Source: JAABTL01 sp964465355 (GTDB taxonomy: Bacteria; Deinococcota; Deinococci; Deinococcales; Trueperaceae). From it: a stretch of DNA of 64,000 bases. The notes beneath the pieces are model-generated. The model was given only the letters and a program-made list of their open reading frames with translations, did not search any database and was not told where the DNA came from. Below are positions 53,243-61,779 of this stretch, piece by piece (positions within the stretch are counted from its first letter, which is position 1; the number at the start of each line of letters is the position of its first letter). Where the stretch lies: positions 1 to 64,000 of the forward strand of contig CAYXJZ010000004.1 of NCBI GenBank assembly GCA_964465355.1, read 5' to 3'. The position numbers and the translations under genes were made by a program.

Positions 53243-54193
53243 ATGACGACCTTTCTGCTCCGCCGGCTGCTGCTGGCCATCCCGGTGCTGCTCGGCGTGT
53301 CGATCCTGGTCTTCGCCATGATCCGCCTGGTGCCGGGCGACGTGATCGACCGCATCATGGGGCCCGACGTGCGCATCACGCCGGAGCGCCGGGCGGAGCT
53401 GGAGCGGATCTTCGGCCTTGACCGCAGCATCCCAGAGCAGTACCTGGCCTGGCTGGGCGGCGTCCTGCGCGGGGACCTGGGCTCGTCGCTGCTCAGCCAG
53501 CGTCCGGTGGCCTCCGACTTGGCTGCTCGCATCCCCGTCACCTTGCAGTTGGCCCTGCTTAGCCTGGCCTTGGCCCTGACCTTGGGCGTGCCGCTCGGCA
53601 TCCTGGCCGCGCTTCGGCGCGACGGCTGGATGGACCACCTGGCCACCCTGCTCGCGCTGGTTGGCATGTCGATCCCAAACTTCTGGCTGGGGACGCTGCT
53701 GGTGCTTGTCTTCTCCCTCTGGCTCGGATGGCTGCCCTCGGCCGGCTACGTGGCCTTCGCCGAGGACCCGGTGCGCAACCTGCGCCTGATGGTCCTGCCG
53801 GTGACCTCCCTGGCCATCGTCGAGGCAGCCGTCATCATGCGGATGGTGCGCGGCATGGCGCTGGACGTCATCGACCAGGACTACGTCCGCACTGCCAAGG
53901 CCAAGGGGCTGGCAGCCGCCGCGGTCACCTGGAGGCACGTGCTGCCCAACACCCTCGTTCCGGTCATCACGGTGGTCGGCCTCTCGGCCGGTTACCTGCT
54001 GTCAGGCACCATCATCATCGAGGAGATCTTCTCCGTCCCCGGCCTCGGGCGCTTGGCGCTCATGGCCGTGAACAACCGTGACTACCCCTTGCTGCAGGGC
54101 ACTGTGTTGGTCATCGCCGGGACCTACCTGGCGGTCAACCTGGCAGTGGACCTGCTCTACGGCGTGGTGGACCCGAGGATCCGCTACAGCTGA
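53243..54193 (+). CDS. ABC importer permease, DppB type
   Basis: The protein is 316 residues with LLRRLLLAIPVLLGVSILVFAMIRLVPGDVI, six helices and the docking loop YVRTAKAKGLAAAAVTWRHVLPNTLVP. It lies seven bases after the M24 stop. It completes the importer whose DppC and binding-protein genes lie upstream. Confidence 0.9.
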   Translation: MTTFLLRRLLLAIPVLLGVSILVFAMIRLVPGDVIDRIMGPDVRITPERRAELERIFGLDRSIPEQYLAWLGGVLRGDLGSSLLSQRPVASDLAARIPVTLQLALLSLALALTLGVPLGILAALRRDGWMDHLATLLALVGMSIPNFWLGTLLVLVFSLWLGWLPSAGYVAFAEDPVRNLRLMVLPVTSLAIVEAAVIMRMVRGMALDVIDQDYVRTAKAKGLAAAAVTWRHVLPNTLVPVITVVGLSAGYLLSGTIIIEEIFSVPGLGRLALMAVNNRDYPLLQGTVLVIAGTYLAVNLAVDLLYGVVDPRIRYS

Positions 54194-54220
54194 GGCGCAG
54201 GACAGGAGGCGCCCATCGAT

Positions 54221-55420
54221 ATGACGATCACCGTACTTTGCGGCACGCTCATCAGCGGCGAGCGCGGCCGCACCCCAGGACCTGCCACCCTGACCATCGA
54301 GGGCGGGGTCGTGCAGAAGGTCGCCGATGGCCTGCGTCGCCCGCAGGCTGGTAGTGAGGTTCACGACCACAGTTCGCGCGTGGTGCTGCCCGGACTGATC
54401 GATCTGCACGAGCACCTCAACGGCGATGACGAGTACGCCTTCAGCGACGGCAGTGTGCATCCCACCGACGCCGAGTGGGGGCTGGTGCTCGCGCGTCAGG
54501 CCCGGCGTGTGCTCGCTCGTGGCGTGACCACCGTGCGGCTGGTCGGCGCACCCAACCATGTGGACCTCGATCTGCGACGGGCCATCGCCAAGGGCGTCGC
54601 CGTCGGCCCCCGCATGATCTGCGCAGGCCAGCCCATCTGCATGACAGGTGGGCACGGTTGGTTCATGGGGCTGGAGGTGGACGGGGCCGCCCAAGCTGCA
54701 CGCGCGGCCCGCCTGCAGATCAAGGCCGGCGTGGACTGGATCAAGCTCATGGCCAGCGGCGGCGTGGGCGTCACCCGCGAGGGCGAGGAGCCGACCCAGC
54801 CAGAGATGACGGTGGAGGAGATGCGCGCCGCCGTGAACGCAGCCCATGCTGCAGGGCTCAAGGCGACCGCCCATGCCGACGGTGTGCCAGGCGTGCGTCA
54901 GGCGCTGGAGGCCGGGATGGACTGCATCGAGCACGGCATCTACATGGGCGACGACGAGGCGCGTTTCATGGCCGAGCACCAGGTGGTGCTGGTCCCCACC
55001 ATGTCCACCATGCACGGCATCGCCTTCAGGGCCGAGGAGCTGAACCTACCGAGGGCATGGGTGCCCATCGCCGAGTCCACCCTCCAGCCGCACGCCGAGT
55101 CCTTGCGGGCAGCGATACGTGCCGGTGTCACCATCGGCGCAGGTACCGACGGCTTCGGCGACATCGTTGACGAGATCCGCATGATCCGTGACGCGGGTCT
55201 AAGCGAATGGGACGCCCTGGGGACGGCGGTCTGGGGAGCTGCCGACATCCTGGGCCTCGGCCACCGCATCGGCAGGCTGGCGGCAGGTTATGCGGCGGAT
55301 TGGATCGCCCTGGAGGCAGACCCGCTGGGGGACCTGGAGGCCCTGAGGCGACCTTCGGCCGTAGGCTTCGGGCGACGCGTCTGGACCTCGCCGTCGGCGT
55401 CAGATCCGTTCACCTTGTGA
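54221..55420 (+). CDS. Metal-dependent amidohydrolase (imidazolonepropionase/prolidase-like)
   Basis: The protein is 399 residues. Metal ligands are all visible: H63 and H65 (IDLHEHL), carboxylated K175 (IKLMASGG), H218 (TAHADG), H238 (CIEHGIY) and D310 (GAGTDGFG). This is a binuclear-type amidohydrolase that cuts a cyclic amide or a peptide bond to Pro. AGGAGG precedes the ATG. It follows DppB and precedes the exporter gene by 29 bp. Confidence 0.88.
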   Translation: MTITVLCGTLISGERGRTPGPATLTIEGGVVQKVADGLRRPQAGSEVHDHSSRVVLPGLIDLHEHLNGDDEYAFSDGSVHPTDAEWGLVLARQARRVLARGVTTVRLVGAPNHVDLDLRRAIAKGVAVGPRMICAGQPICMTGGHGWFMGLEVDGAAQAARAARLQIKAGVDWIKLMASGGVGVTREGEEPTQPEMTVEEMRAAVNAAHAAGLKATAHADGVPGVRQALEAGMDCIEHGIYMGDDEARFMAEHQVVLVPTMSTMHGIAFRAEELNLPRAWVPIAESTLQPHAESLRAAIRAGVTIGAGTDGFGDIVDEIRMIRDAGLSEWDALGTAVWGAADILGLGHRIGRLAAGYAADWIALEADPLGDLEALRRPSAVGFGRRVWTSPSASDPFTL

Positions 55421-55449
55421 CCGCCGACGACGGAGACCGGGGAGCAACC

Positions 55450-55785
55450 ATGGCTTGGATCGTCCTCATCGTCGCCGGTCTCTTCGAGACGGCCTGGGCC
55501 GTCGGCCTGAAGTACACCGACGGCTTCACCCGCCTCGTACCCAGCGTCCTCACCATCGGGGCGCTGACCATCAGCATGGTTCTCCTGGCATGGTCCGTGC
55601 GCACCCTGCCTATCGGAACGGCCTATGCGGTCTGGGTTGGCATCGGCGCCTTAGGTGCGGTGATCCTCGGCGCTCTGTTGTTCGGCGAGTCGCTGACGCC
55701 GCAGCGGGCAGCCTTCTTGCTGCTGCTGCTGGTCGCCCTGGTGGGCCTGCGCCTGACCAGCGGTGGCAGCGCGCCACATACCTGA
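55450..55785 (+). CDS. Small multidrug resistance protein, SugE/Gdx type
   Basis: The product is 111 residues from ATG 55450. The four-helix SMR fold begins MAWIVLIVAGLFETAWAVGLKY, with the essential Glu at 13 and the SugE/Gdx-like W and G-L-K-Y. TAYAVWVGIGALGAVILG follows. Gdx proteins export guanidinium. It ends the operon of M24 and amidohydrolase genes. No guanidine riboswitch fits in the 29-bp gap before it. Confidence 0.87.
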   Translation: MAWIVLIVAGLFETAWAVGLKYTDGFTRLVPSVLTIGALTISMVLLAWSVRTLPIGTAYAVWVGIGALGAVILGALLFGESLTPQRAAFLLLLLVALVGLRLTSGGSAPHT

Positions 55786-55810
55786 GCCGTTGAGCCTTTC
55801 AGAGCCCCCT

Positions 55811-56518
55811 TCACGCCATCTTGCCTAACAGATGCAGCCGCACTGTCTGAAGATGTTCGGCCATCCGTTCCCTGGCGCCGACCGCGTCGCGCTCCTCGAT
55901 GGCGGCTAGCACCGCCCGGTGCTGCTCCCCTCGCTCACTGCGGCTGGCCTCGAAGAGCGCACTCTGCCTGGCCTTGCCCCAAGGCGTCTGCAGGCGCACC
56001 TCGCTGATACTGCGGTACATGGCCACCATGACGCGGTTGTGGGTGGCGTCGGCGATGCCGTGGTGGAAGCGGCGATCCCACAGGTCGTAGGTGGCGTAGC
56101 TGTCTGCCGACCCGCTCCGCTCGGCGCAGAGGCGCAGCTCCTCGATCTCCTCGACGTTGGCCCGTTGGGCGCAGAGGTAGGCCATCTGCGGCTCCAGCGC
56201 CAGACGCACCTCCATCAACTCAGTGGGGTTGGTCAGGCCGGTGATCGAAGGCAGCCCGGCACCGGCGGAGGGGCGTCGCCTGCCCACGTAGGTGCCACGG
56301 CCGACGCCGCGCCAGACGTTGCCCTCGGCCTCCAGCACCCTGAAGGCGCCCTGCAGGGCGTGGCGCGAGGCCTTCAGCTCCTGGGCCAACCTCCGCTCGG
56401 GGGGCAGCCGGTCGCCGTCGCGGTAGCCGCGGTCGGCGATGAAGGCCCTGAGTACCTCCAGCACCGCGTTGGACGACGACCCGGCGAGGCGCACGGCACC
56501 GTCCTGCACTCGCCTCAT
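55811..56518 (-). CDS. GntR-family regulator, FadR/FCD subfamily
   Basis: The product is 235 residues from ATG 56518, where the ATG overlaps the cupin stop (ATGA). The winged helix VLRAFIADRGYRDGDRLPPERRLAQELKASRHALQGAFRVLEAEGNVWRGVGRGTYVG is followed by the FCD domain (LWDRRFHHGIADATHNRVM). It is convergent with the exporter gene and probably controls the nearby binding-protein operon at 57105. Confidence 0.87.
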   Translation of the reverse strand: MRRVQDGAVRLAGSSSNAVLEVLRAFIADRGYRDGDRLPPERRLAQELKASRHALQGAFRVLEAEGNVWRGVGRGTYVGRRRPSAGAGLPSITGLTNPTELMEVRLALEPQMAYLCAQRANVEEIEELRLCAERSGSADSYATYDLWDRRFHHGIADATHNRVMVAMYRSISEVRLQTPWGKARQSALFEASRSERGEQHRAVLAAIEERDAVGARERMAEHLQTVRLHLLGKMA

Positions 56519-56868
56519 GCCGGTGCCGGCCCGTGAATGTACAGCACGTCCGCCGCTCCTCCCGGCTCCGTCTCGATGCGGTGCCACTCGCCGGCGTCGA
56601 TGAGCACCACCATCCCGCGCTCCAGTCGAACGCTTCGGTCGAGGGCATCGGCGGTGGGACCGGCGCGCAGCGTCGCGCCGTCGGCCGCCAGGACGTAGAG
56701 GACCTCTTCGTCGTGGGCGTGCGGCGGGACCGACTCCTCACCGCGGTAACGGGCGAAGCCGACGCTCAGCACCTCGCTGCGCAGGACGTCGGCCGCACCC
56801 ACCGCACGCTGCACCGTTCGCCCAGGACGCGCGACCTCCTCGAGCACCTCGCGCTGCACCGTCCTCAT
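56515..56868 (-). CDS. Cupin-domain protein
   Basis: The protein is 117 residues from ATG 56868, with GGAGG seven bases upstream. The small beta-barrel has SVPPHAHDEEVLYVLAADGATLRAG and MVVLIDAGEWHRIETEPGG, with metal-binding His-His-Glu-His positions. It could be a sensor, isomerase or dioxygenase of small metabolites. It is translated together with the GntR gene. Confidence 0.8.
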   Translation of the reverse strand: MRTVQREVLEEVARPGRTVQRAVGAADVLRSEVLSVGFARYRGEESVPPHAHDEEVLYVLAADGATLRAGPTADALDRSVRLERGMVVLIDAGEWHRIETEPGGAADVLYIHGPAPA

Positions 56869-56916
56869 CTCGACCTCCCGCCTTCGTCGTCCGGAATGGA
56901 ACGAAGCCCGATCCGG

Positions 56917-56941
56917 ACCAATCGGCTTCATTGGTATGAAT
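56917..56941. promoter_or_regulatory. Possible GntR operator upstream of the cupin-GntR pair
   Basis: ACCAAT (56917-56922) and ATTGGT (56930-56935) form an inverted repeat with a 7-base spacer. ATTGGTATGAAT resembles half-sites of FadR-type GntR regulators such as LldR or PdhR. A single ACCAAT recurs at 57027-57032 in the promoter of the divergent operon. Confidence 0.35.
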
Positions 56942-57022
56942 GGCTGCTCCCCAGGCTAGCATCGGCGCGCACCTCCCTGACGACATCGCCCCGAACTGAC
57001 TACCTGAGCCGGCGAACTCGGG

Positions 57023-57051
57023 TTGCACCAATATCCGGAGCCGCCTAGGAT
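57023..57051 (+). promoter_or_regulatory. Sigma70-type promoter of the binding-protein/NagB/GGT operon
   Basis: -35 TTGCAC (57023-57028), 17 bp, -10 TAGGAT (57046-57051). The start point should be near 57058, 47 bases before ATG 57105. An ACCAAT half-site overlaps the -35, so GntR control is possible. Confidence 0.65.
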
Positions 57052-57104
57052 GACCGATAACCGCGTCGAAGACGATGGGGACGGCTGGACCAAGGAGGCC
57101 CAGG

Positions 57105-59069
57105 ATGGATGACGTCACTCGTTCGCATGGCATGACCAAGGCACGGTCGGCGGGACGGGCCTTGCTCCGAGCCGCCTTGCCTGCCCTGCTGTTGGCCGGG
57201 AGCTGGGCATGGGCCCAGGCCTCCTACAGCCAAGCACCCATCCTCGACCCGCTGGTCGCCTCTGGTGAGCTGCCGCCGGTGGAGGAGCGCCTTCCCGAGA
57301 ACCCGCTGTTGGTGGAGGTCGTCGAGGAGACCGGGCAGTACGGCGGTGTCTGGCGACAGGCCTTCCTCGGCCCATCGGACGCCAACAGCTACGTCCGCAT
57401 CGTCTACGACGCCCTGGTCCGCTTCTCGCCCGACGGCAGCACGGTGGAGCCGAAGATCGCCGCCTCCTGGGACGTCTCCGACGACTTCTCCGCCTGGACC
57501 CTGCACCTGAGGCCGGGCGCGCGCTGGTCAGACGGCGCCCCCTTCACCGCCGACGACATCATGTTCTGGTACGAGGACACCATCCTCAACACCGACCTCA
57601 CGCCCTCCGTCCCTTCCTGGTTCAGGAACCCCGACGGCAGCGCGGCGCTGGTCGAGCGCATCGACGACTACACCGTGCGCTACACCTTCGCCCAGCCCAA
57701 CACCCTGTTCCTCATCGAGCTGGCCAACCAGGACGGTGCCGACCGGCGGTTGGCCTCCTTCCTGCCTAAGCACTATCTGAGCCAGTTCCATCCCGCCTAC
57801 GTCGCCGAGGCCGACCTGCAGGCACTGGTGCAGGGCAGCAGCTACGCCAACTGGGTCGACCATTTCATGAACAAAGCCACCCCGGCCGAGAACCCCGAAC
57901 GCCCCACCATGGGGGCCTGGGTGCCCTCCGGCTCCACCGTGGGCGACGCCGAGTTCGTGTTGCGGCGCAACCCCTACTACATCGGCGTCGACGCCGCCGG
58001 CCAGCAGCTCCCCTACCTCGACGAGGTGCGCTTCCGCTACTTCTCCAGCATCGAAACGCTCAACTTCGCCGCCGTCGCCGGCGAGTTCGACCTGCAGGCG
58101 CGCCACATCGAGATGACCAACTACCCCGTGCTCATCGAGAACCAGCAGCGCGGCGGCTACCGGATCATCACCTGGCCCACCTACGGCGGTTCGGACGCGG
58201 CCATCACCTTCAACCAGAGCTACGTCGACGATCCCGCCCTGGGCGAACTGCTGCGCAACCGCGACTTCAGGGTGGCGCTGTCCTATGCCATCAACCGCGA
58301 CGAGATTCGTGAAGCGGCCTTCCTCGGCCTTGGCGAGCCGCGCCAGTCGGTGCCGGCGCCATGGCATCCCTTCTATCCTGGCGATGAGCTCGCCGCCCGC
58401 TTCACCGAGTTCGACCCGGAGCAGGCCAACGCCATGCTCGACGCCATCGGCCTCGATCAGCGCGACGGCCAGGGCTACCGCACCCTGCCAGGAGGCGGGC
58501 GTCTGGCCATCGAGATCACGGTGGTGCCTTCCTTCGGGCCATGGTCCGACGTGGGGCAGTTGGTGGCGCAGGACTGGGAGAACGTCGGCGTCAGGACCAA
58601 CATGGAGATCAGGGAGCGCGCATTCGCCACGCAGCTGCGTGACTCCAACAGCATCGTGGCTGAGGTGTGGAACAACACCAACACCGGCTTCCCCTTCAGC
58701 GGCCAACCGCGGATGGACCCGCGCCGCACCGTGGCCACCGCCTTCGCCTCCACCCCCTTCCGTCAGTGGTACGCCAGCGGCGGGGAGCAGGGCATGGAGC
58801 CGCCGATCGAGCTGCAGCGCATCGTTCAGATCATGCAGGAGGCGATGGAGGTCGACGAGGCGAGGCAGGTGGAGCTGGCCCACGAACTCTTCGAGATCTG
58901 GGTCGATCAGCAGTGGGAGATCGGCACCATCGGCCTGAGCCCCATGGTCCAAGGTGTGGTGGTCATCAATGCCGACCTCCGCAACGTCCCCGACCTCCTC
59001 GCCAACGACTGGCCGCTGCGTACGCCAGGGAACGCCCGTCCGGAGCAGTTCTTCTACCAGCGCCCCTGA
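57105..59069 (+). CDS. ABC transporter solute-binding protein, family 5 (long form)
   Basis: The protein is 654 residues from ATG 57105, with AAGGAGG (57092-57098) six bases upstream. The signal peptide ends AGSWAWAQ, with no lipobox. The mature region has QYGGVWRQAFLGPSDANSYVRIVYDALVRF and WTLHLRPGARWSDGAPFTADDIMFWYED, with a longer insert than the other four, so the ligand is likely larger or different. No permease genes lie nearby, so it is an orphan binding protein. Confidence 0.88.
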   Translation: MDDVTRSHGMTKARSAGRALLRAALPALLLAGSWAWAQASYSQAPILDPLVASGELPPVEERLPENPLLVEVVEETGQYGGVWRQAFLGPSDANSYVRIVYDALVRFSPDGSTVEPKIAASWDVSDDFSAWTLHLRPGARWSDGAPFTADDIMFWYEDTILNTDLTPSVPSWFRNPDGSAALVERIDDYTVRYTFAQPNTLFLIELANQDGADRRLASFLPKHYLSQFHPAYVAEADLQALVQGSSYANWVDHFMNKATPAENPERPTMGAWVPSGSTVGDAEFVLRRNPYYIGVDAAGQQLPYLDEVRFRYFSSIETLNFAAVAGEFDLQARHIEMTNYPVLIENQQRGGYRIITWPTYGGSDAAITFNQSYVDDPALGELLRNRDFRVALSYAINRDEIREAAFLGLGEPRQSVPAPWHPFYPGDELAARFTEFDPEQANAMLDAIGLDQRDGQGYRTLPGGGRLAIEITVVPSFGPWSDVGQLVAQDWENVGVRTNMEIRERAFATQLRDSNSIVAEVWNNTNTGFPFSGQPRMDPRRTVATAFASTPFRQWYASGGEQGMEPPIELQRIVQIMQEAMEVDEARQVELAHELFEIWVDQQWEIGTIGLSPMVQGVVVINADLRNVPDLLANDWPLRTPGNARPEQFFYQRP

Positions 59070-59163
59070 GCCTCGGCTCGGGCACCGACCCACTGGCTGG
59101 CGGTCCGCGAGCAGCCCCACGCGGACCGCTGACCTTCGCCTCCACCCAGAAGGGATCCCCCTC

Positions 59164-59949
59164 GTGAACCGCCCTACCGCGCTGCAGACGCGCCAGTACG
59201 ACCGTCTCCCCGTCTCCGTCTTCCGTAGCAACGCCGATGTCGGCGCGGCCGCCGCCCTCGACGGTGCCGAGGTCATCCGTCAGGCGCTGGCCGAGCGCGG
59301 CGAGGCGAACGTCATCATCGCCACAGGCAACTCCCAGCTCAGCTACATCGCCACGCTGCGGGCCATCCCCGACCTCGACTGGTCGAAGATCAACGTCTTC
59401 CTGGTCGACCAGTACCTGGGCGTCGACGAGGACCGGCTCGGCACCATCTCCTTCTTGCGCAAGCACCTGCTTGGTGCGGTCACGCCTCGCTCGGTGCACC
59501 CCGTGCCCGCCCGGCCGGAGGACCCTGAGGCGGCCTGCCGCGACTTCGAGGCCCTGCTCAGGCGCCATCCGGCCGACCTCGTCTCGTTGGGCTTCGGTGA
59601 GAACGGCCATCTGGCCTTCAACGACCCCCACAACGCGCTGTTCGACGACCCGGTGTGGGTCAAGGTGGTCGACCTGTCGATGGAGAGTCGGCAGCAGCCG
59701 GTGAGCGAGGGGCGCTTCGCCTCCTTGGACGAGGTGCCGACGCAGGCCATCACCATGACCATCCCCGCCTTGTTGGCGGCCAAGCAGATCCTCTGCATCG
59801 TCCCCGAGGCCAGGAAGGCTGCTTCGGTCAAGCGCTGCCTGGAGGAGCCCATCAGCGAGCAGCGTCCCGGCTCGGTGCTGAGGCGCGTCGACAACGCCCA
59901 GGTCTACCTCGACCAGGAGTCGGCGGCGGAGCTGTCCGACCCGTCGTGA
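59164..59949 (+). CDS. NagB-family deaminase/isomerase-like protein
   Basis: The protein is 261 residues from GTG 59164. VIIATGNSQLSYIATL, VFLVDQYLGVDEDRLGTISFLRKHLL and LVSLGFGENGHLAFNDP are the glucosamine-6-phosphate deaminase motifs, with the catalytic His in GENGHLAFND. The family typically has GEDGH or GxDGH. It lies after the binding protein and overlaps the next gene by four bases. The substrate may be an amino sugar phosphate, since no N-acetylhexosamine kinase is present. Confidence 0.8.
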   Translation: MNRPTALQTRQYDRLPVSVFRSNADVGAAAALDGAEVIRQALAERGEANVIIATGNSQLSYIATLRAIPDLDWSKINVFLVDQYLGVDEDRLGTISFLRKHLLGAVTPRSVHPVPARPEDPEAACRDFEALLRRHPADLVSLGFGENGHLAFNDPHNALFDDPVWVKVVDLSMESRQQPVSEGRFASLDEVPTQAITMTIPALLAAKQILCIVPEARKAASVKRCLEEPISEQRPGSVLRRVDNAQVYLDQESAAELSDPS

Positions 59950-61733
59950 GCCAGCCAGGCGACCGCCCCCTGACCTACGCGCCCCCCGGTCGCGGCGCCT
60001 TCCGGCCGCACGTCATGGGCAGGGGGGGCATGGTGACTGCCGGCCACTCGCTGGCAGCCTGGTGGGGTGCGGAGATCCTGCGCCGCGGCGGCAACGCCGC
60101 CGACGCCGGTGTGGCCGCCGGCCTGGTGCTGAACGTGGTCCACAACGACATGGCCACCCTCTCCGGGGTGGCCCCCATCGTCTACCTCGACGGCGCGAGC
60201 GGCCGGGTGCACACCATCTCGGGCGTGGGCCGCTGGCCGGCGTCCACCGACGCCGAGCGGATCATGGCCGACTACGCCGTCGGCAGGCTGGCCGGCATCG
60301 AGTGCACCGTGGTGCCCGCCGCCGCCGATGCCTGGATCACCGCCCTCGAGGCCTTCGGCACCATGGATTGGCGCGAGCTGGCCGCCTACCCCCTGGAGCT
60401 GGCGCGGAAGGGCTTCGCCGTCCACCACTTCATGAGCGAGAACGTGCGGTCCAACATCAAGGGCTACCGCGATTGGCCGGAGAACGCGCGCATCTTCCTG
60501 CGGGACGGCGAGGCGCCTGCACCGGGCACCGTGATCGAGCAGCCGGAACTGGCTGAGCTGCTGAGCAGGCTGGACGCCTCAGAGACCGAGGCCGCAGCGG
60601 CCGGCCTGTCCCGCGAGGCGCGCATGGCGGCCGTCCGTGACCGCTTCTACCGCGGCGACGTGGCGCGCGAGATGGTCGCCCACTACCGCGAGCTCGGCGC
60701 CCTGCTCGAGCTGGACGACCTGGCCGACTTCCGCGTGGGCCGCGAGGCGCCCATCACCGTCGACTTCCGCGGCCTGGACGTATGGGGCTGTGGACCATGG
60801 AGCCAGGGGCCAGTGTTCCTGCAGGCGCTGGCGATCCTGCGCGATCAGGACTTCTCGCAGATCGAGCCTGCCGGCCCCGACTTCTTCCACCTGGTGGTCG
60901 AGGCGTTGAAGCTGGCCTTCGCCGACTTGGAGGCCCACTGCGGCGACCCCGAGTTCGTCGACGTCCCCATGGCCGAACTGCTCAGCCCCGAGTACACCGC
61001 GGCCCGCGCCACCTTGATCGACCAAGGCAAGGCCTTCCCCGGCATGGCGCCCTACGGTGATCCACGGCGCGGCCTGGCCGCCGCTGGCGACCTGCCGCTG
61101 CCCGGCGCGGCGGGCGGCGTCCCGCCGATGCAGCGCCTGCGCATCGAGCCCGACACCAGCTTCGTCAGCGTCATGGACGACTTCGGCAACGCCTTCGCCG
61201 CCACGCCGAGCGACAGCATCTTCGTCAACCCCATCGTGCCAGGCCTTGGCGTCCACCTCTCCCGCCGCGGGGCGCAGACGCGGCTGGAGCCGGGTTACCC
61301 CAACACCGTCGCACCGCGCAAGCGGCCGAGGCTGACCCCCAACCCTGTGGTCATCACCAAGGACGGCAAGCCCTACGTCTCCATGGGGACGCCGGGCGCC
61401 AACTGCCAGCCGCAGGCCATGCTGCAGGTGCTGCTGTACATGGAGGCCTACGGCATGTCGCCGCAGCAGGCGGTGGAGCAGCCACGGGTGGCCACCTATT
61501 CCTTCCCCGAGACGCAGTTCCCCTACACCTGCCGGCCTGGGCTGGTGCGTATCGAGGCCTGTGTGCCCGAGGCCACGCGCGCGGAGCTGGCTCGGCGCGG
61601 CCACCGCGTCGAGGTGGTCCCCGACTGGGCGGGTGAGATGGGCGGCGTGTGCGTGGTCAAACGCGACCCGGCCACCGGCGTGTTGTGGGGCGGCGCCGAT
61701 CCGCGCAGGGAGACGTACACGGTCGCGTTCTGA
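59946..61733 (+). CDS. Gamma-glutamyltransferase family protein
   Basis: The protein is 595 residues from GTG 59946, which overlaps the NagB-like stop (GTGA). The Ntn-hydrolase fold has GGMVTAGHSLAAWWGAEILRRGGNAADAGVAAGLVLNVV. The autocleavage Thr is in DTSFVSVMDDFGNAFAATPSDS, where the usual TTH is DTS. C-terminal signatures are VHLSRRGAQTRLEPG and LTPNPVVITKDGKPYVSMGTPGANCQPQ. No signal peptide is seen, so it acts inside the cell. It is convergent with the creatininase-like gene. Confidence 0.88.
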   Translation: MSQPGDRPLTYAPPGRGAFRPHVMGRGGMVTAGHSLAAWWGAEILRRGGNAADAGVAAGLVLNVVHNDMATLSGVAPIVYLDGASGRVHTISGVGRWPASTDAERIMADYAVGRLAGIECTVVPAAADAWITALEAFGTMDWRELAAYPLELARKGFAVHHFMSENVRSNIKGYRDWPENARIFLRDGEAPAPGTVIEQPELAELLSRLDASETEAAAAGLSREARMAAVRDRFYRGDVAREMVAHYRELGALLELDDLADFRVGREAPITVDFRGLDVWGCGPWSQGPVFLQALAILRDQDFSQIEPAGPDFFHLVVEALKLAFADLEAHCGDPEFVDVPMAELLSPEYTAARATLIDQGKAFPGMAPYGDPRRGLAAAGDLPLPGAAGGVPPMQRLRIEPDTSFVSVMDDFGNAFAATPSDSIFVNPIVPGLGVHLSRRGAQTRLEPGYPNTVAPRKRPRLTPNPVVITKDGKPYVSMGTPGANCQPQAMLQVLLYMEAYGMSPQQAVEQPRVATYSFPETQFPYTCRPGLVRIEACVPEATRAELARRGHRVEVVPDWAGEMGGVCVVKRDPATGVLWGGADPRRETYTVAF

Positions 61734-61779
61734 CCATGGCGACGCCGGGCGGGGGGTGGCACCATGACCGGCCGCCGCC

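Noticed and set aside
61734..61779. GC-rich hairpin-like sequence between two convergent genes
   Set aside because: Short complementary G/C runs only and no T-run, so I do not call a terminator.
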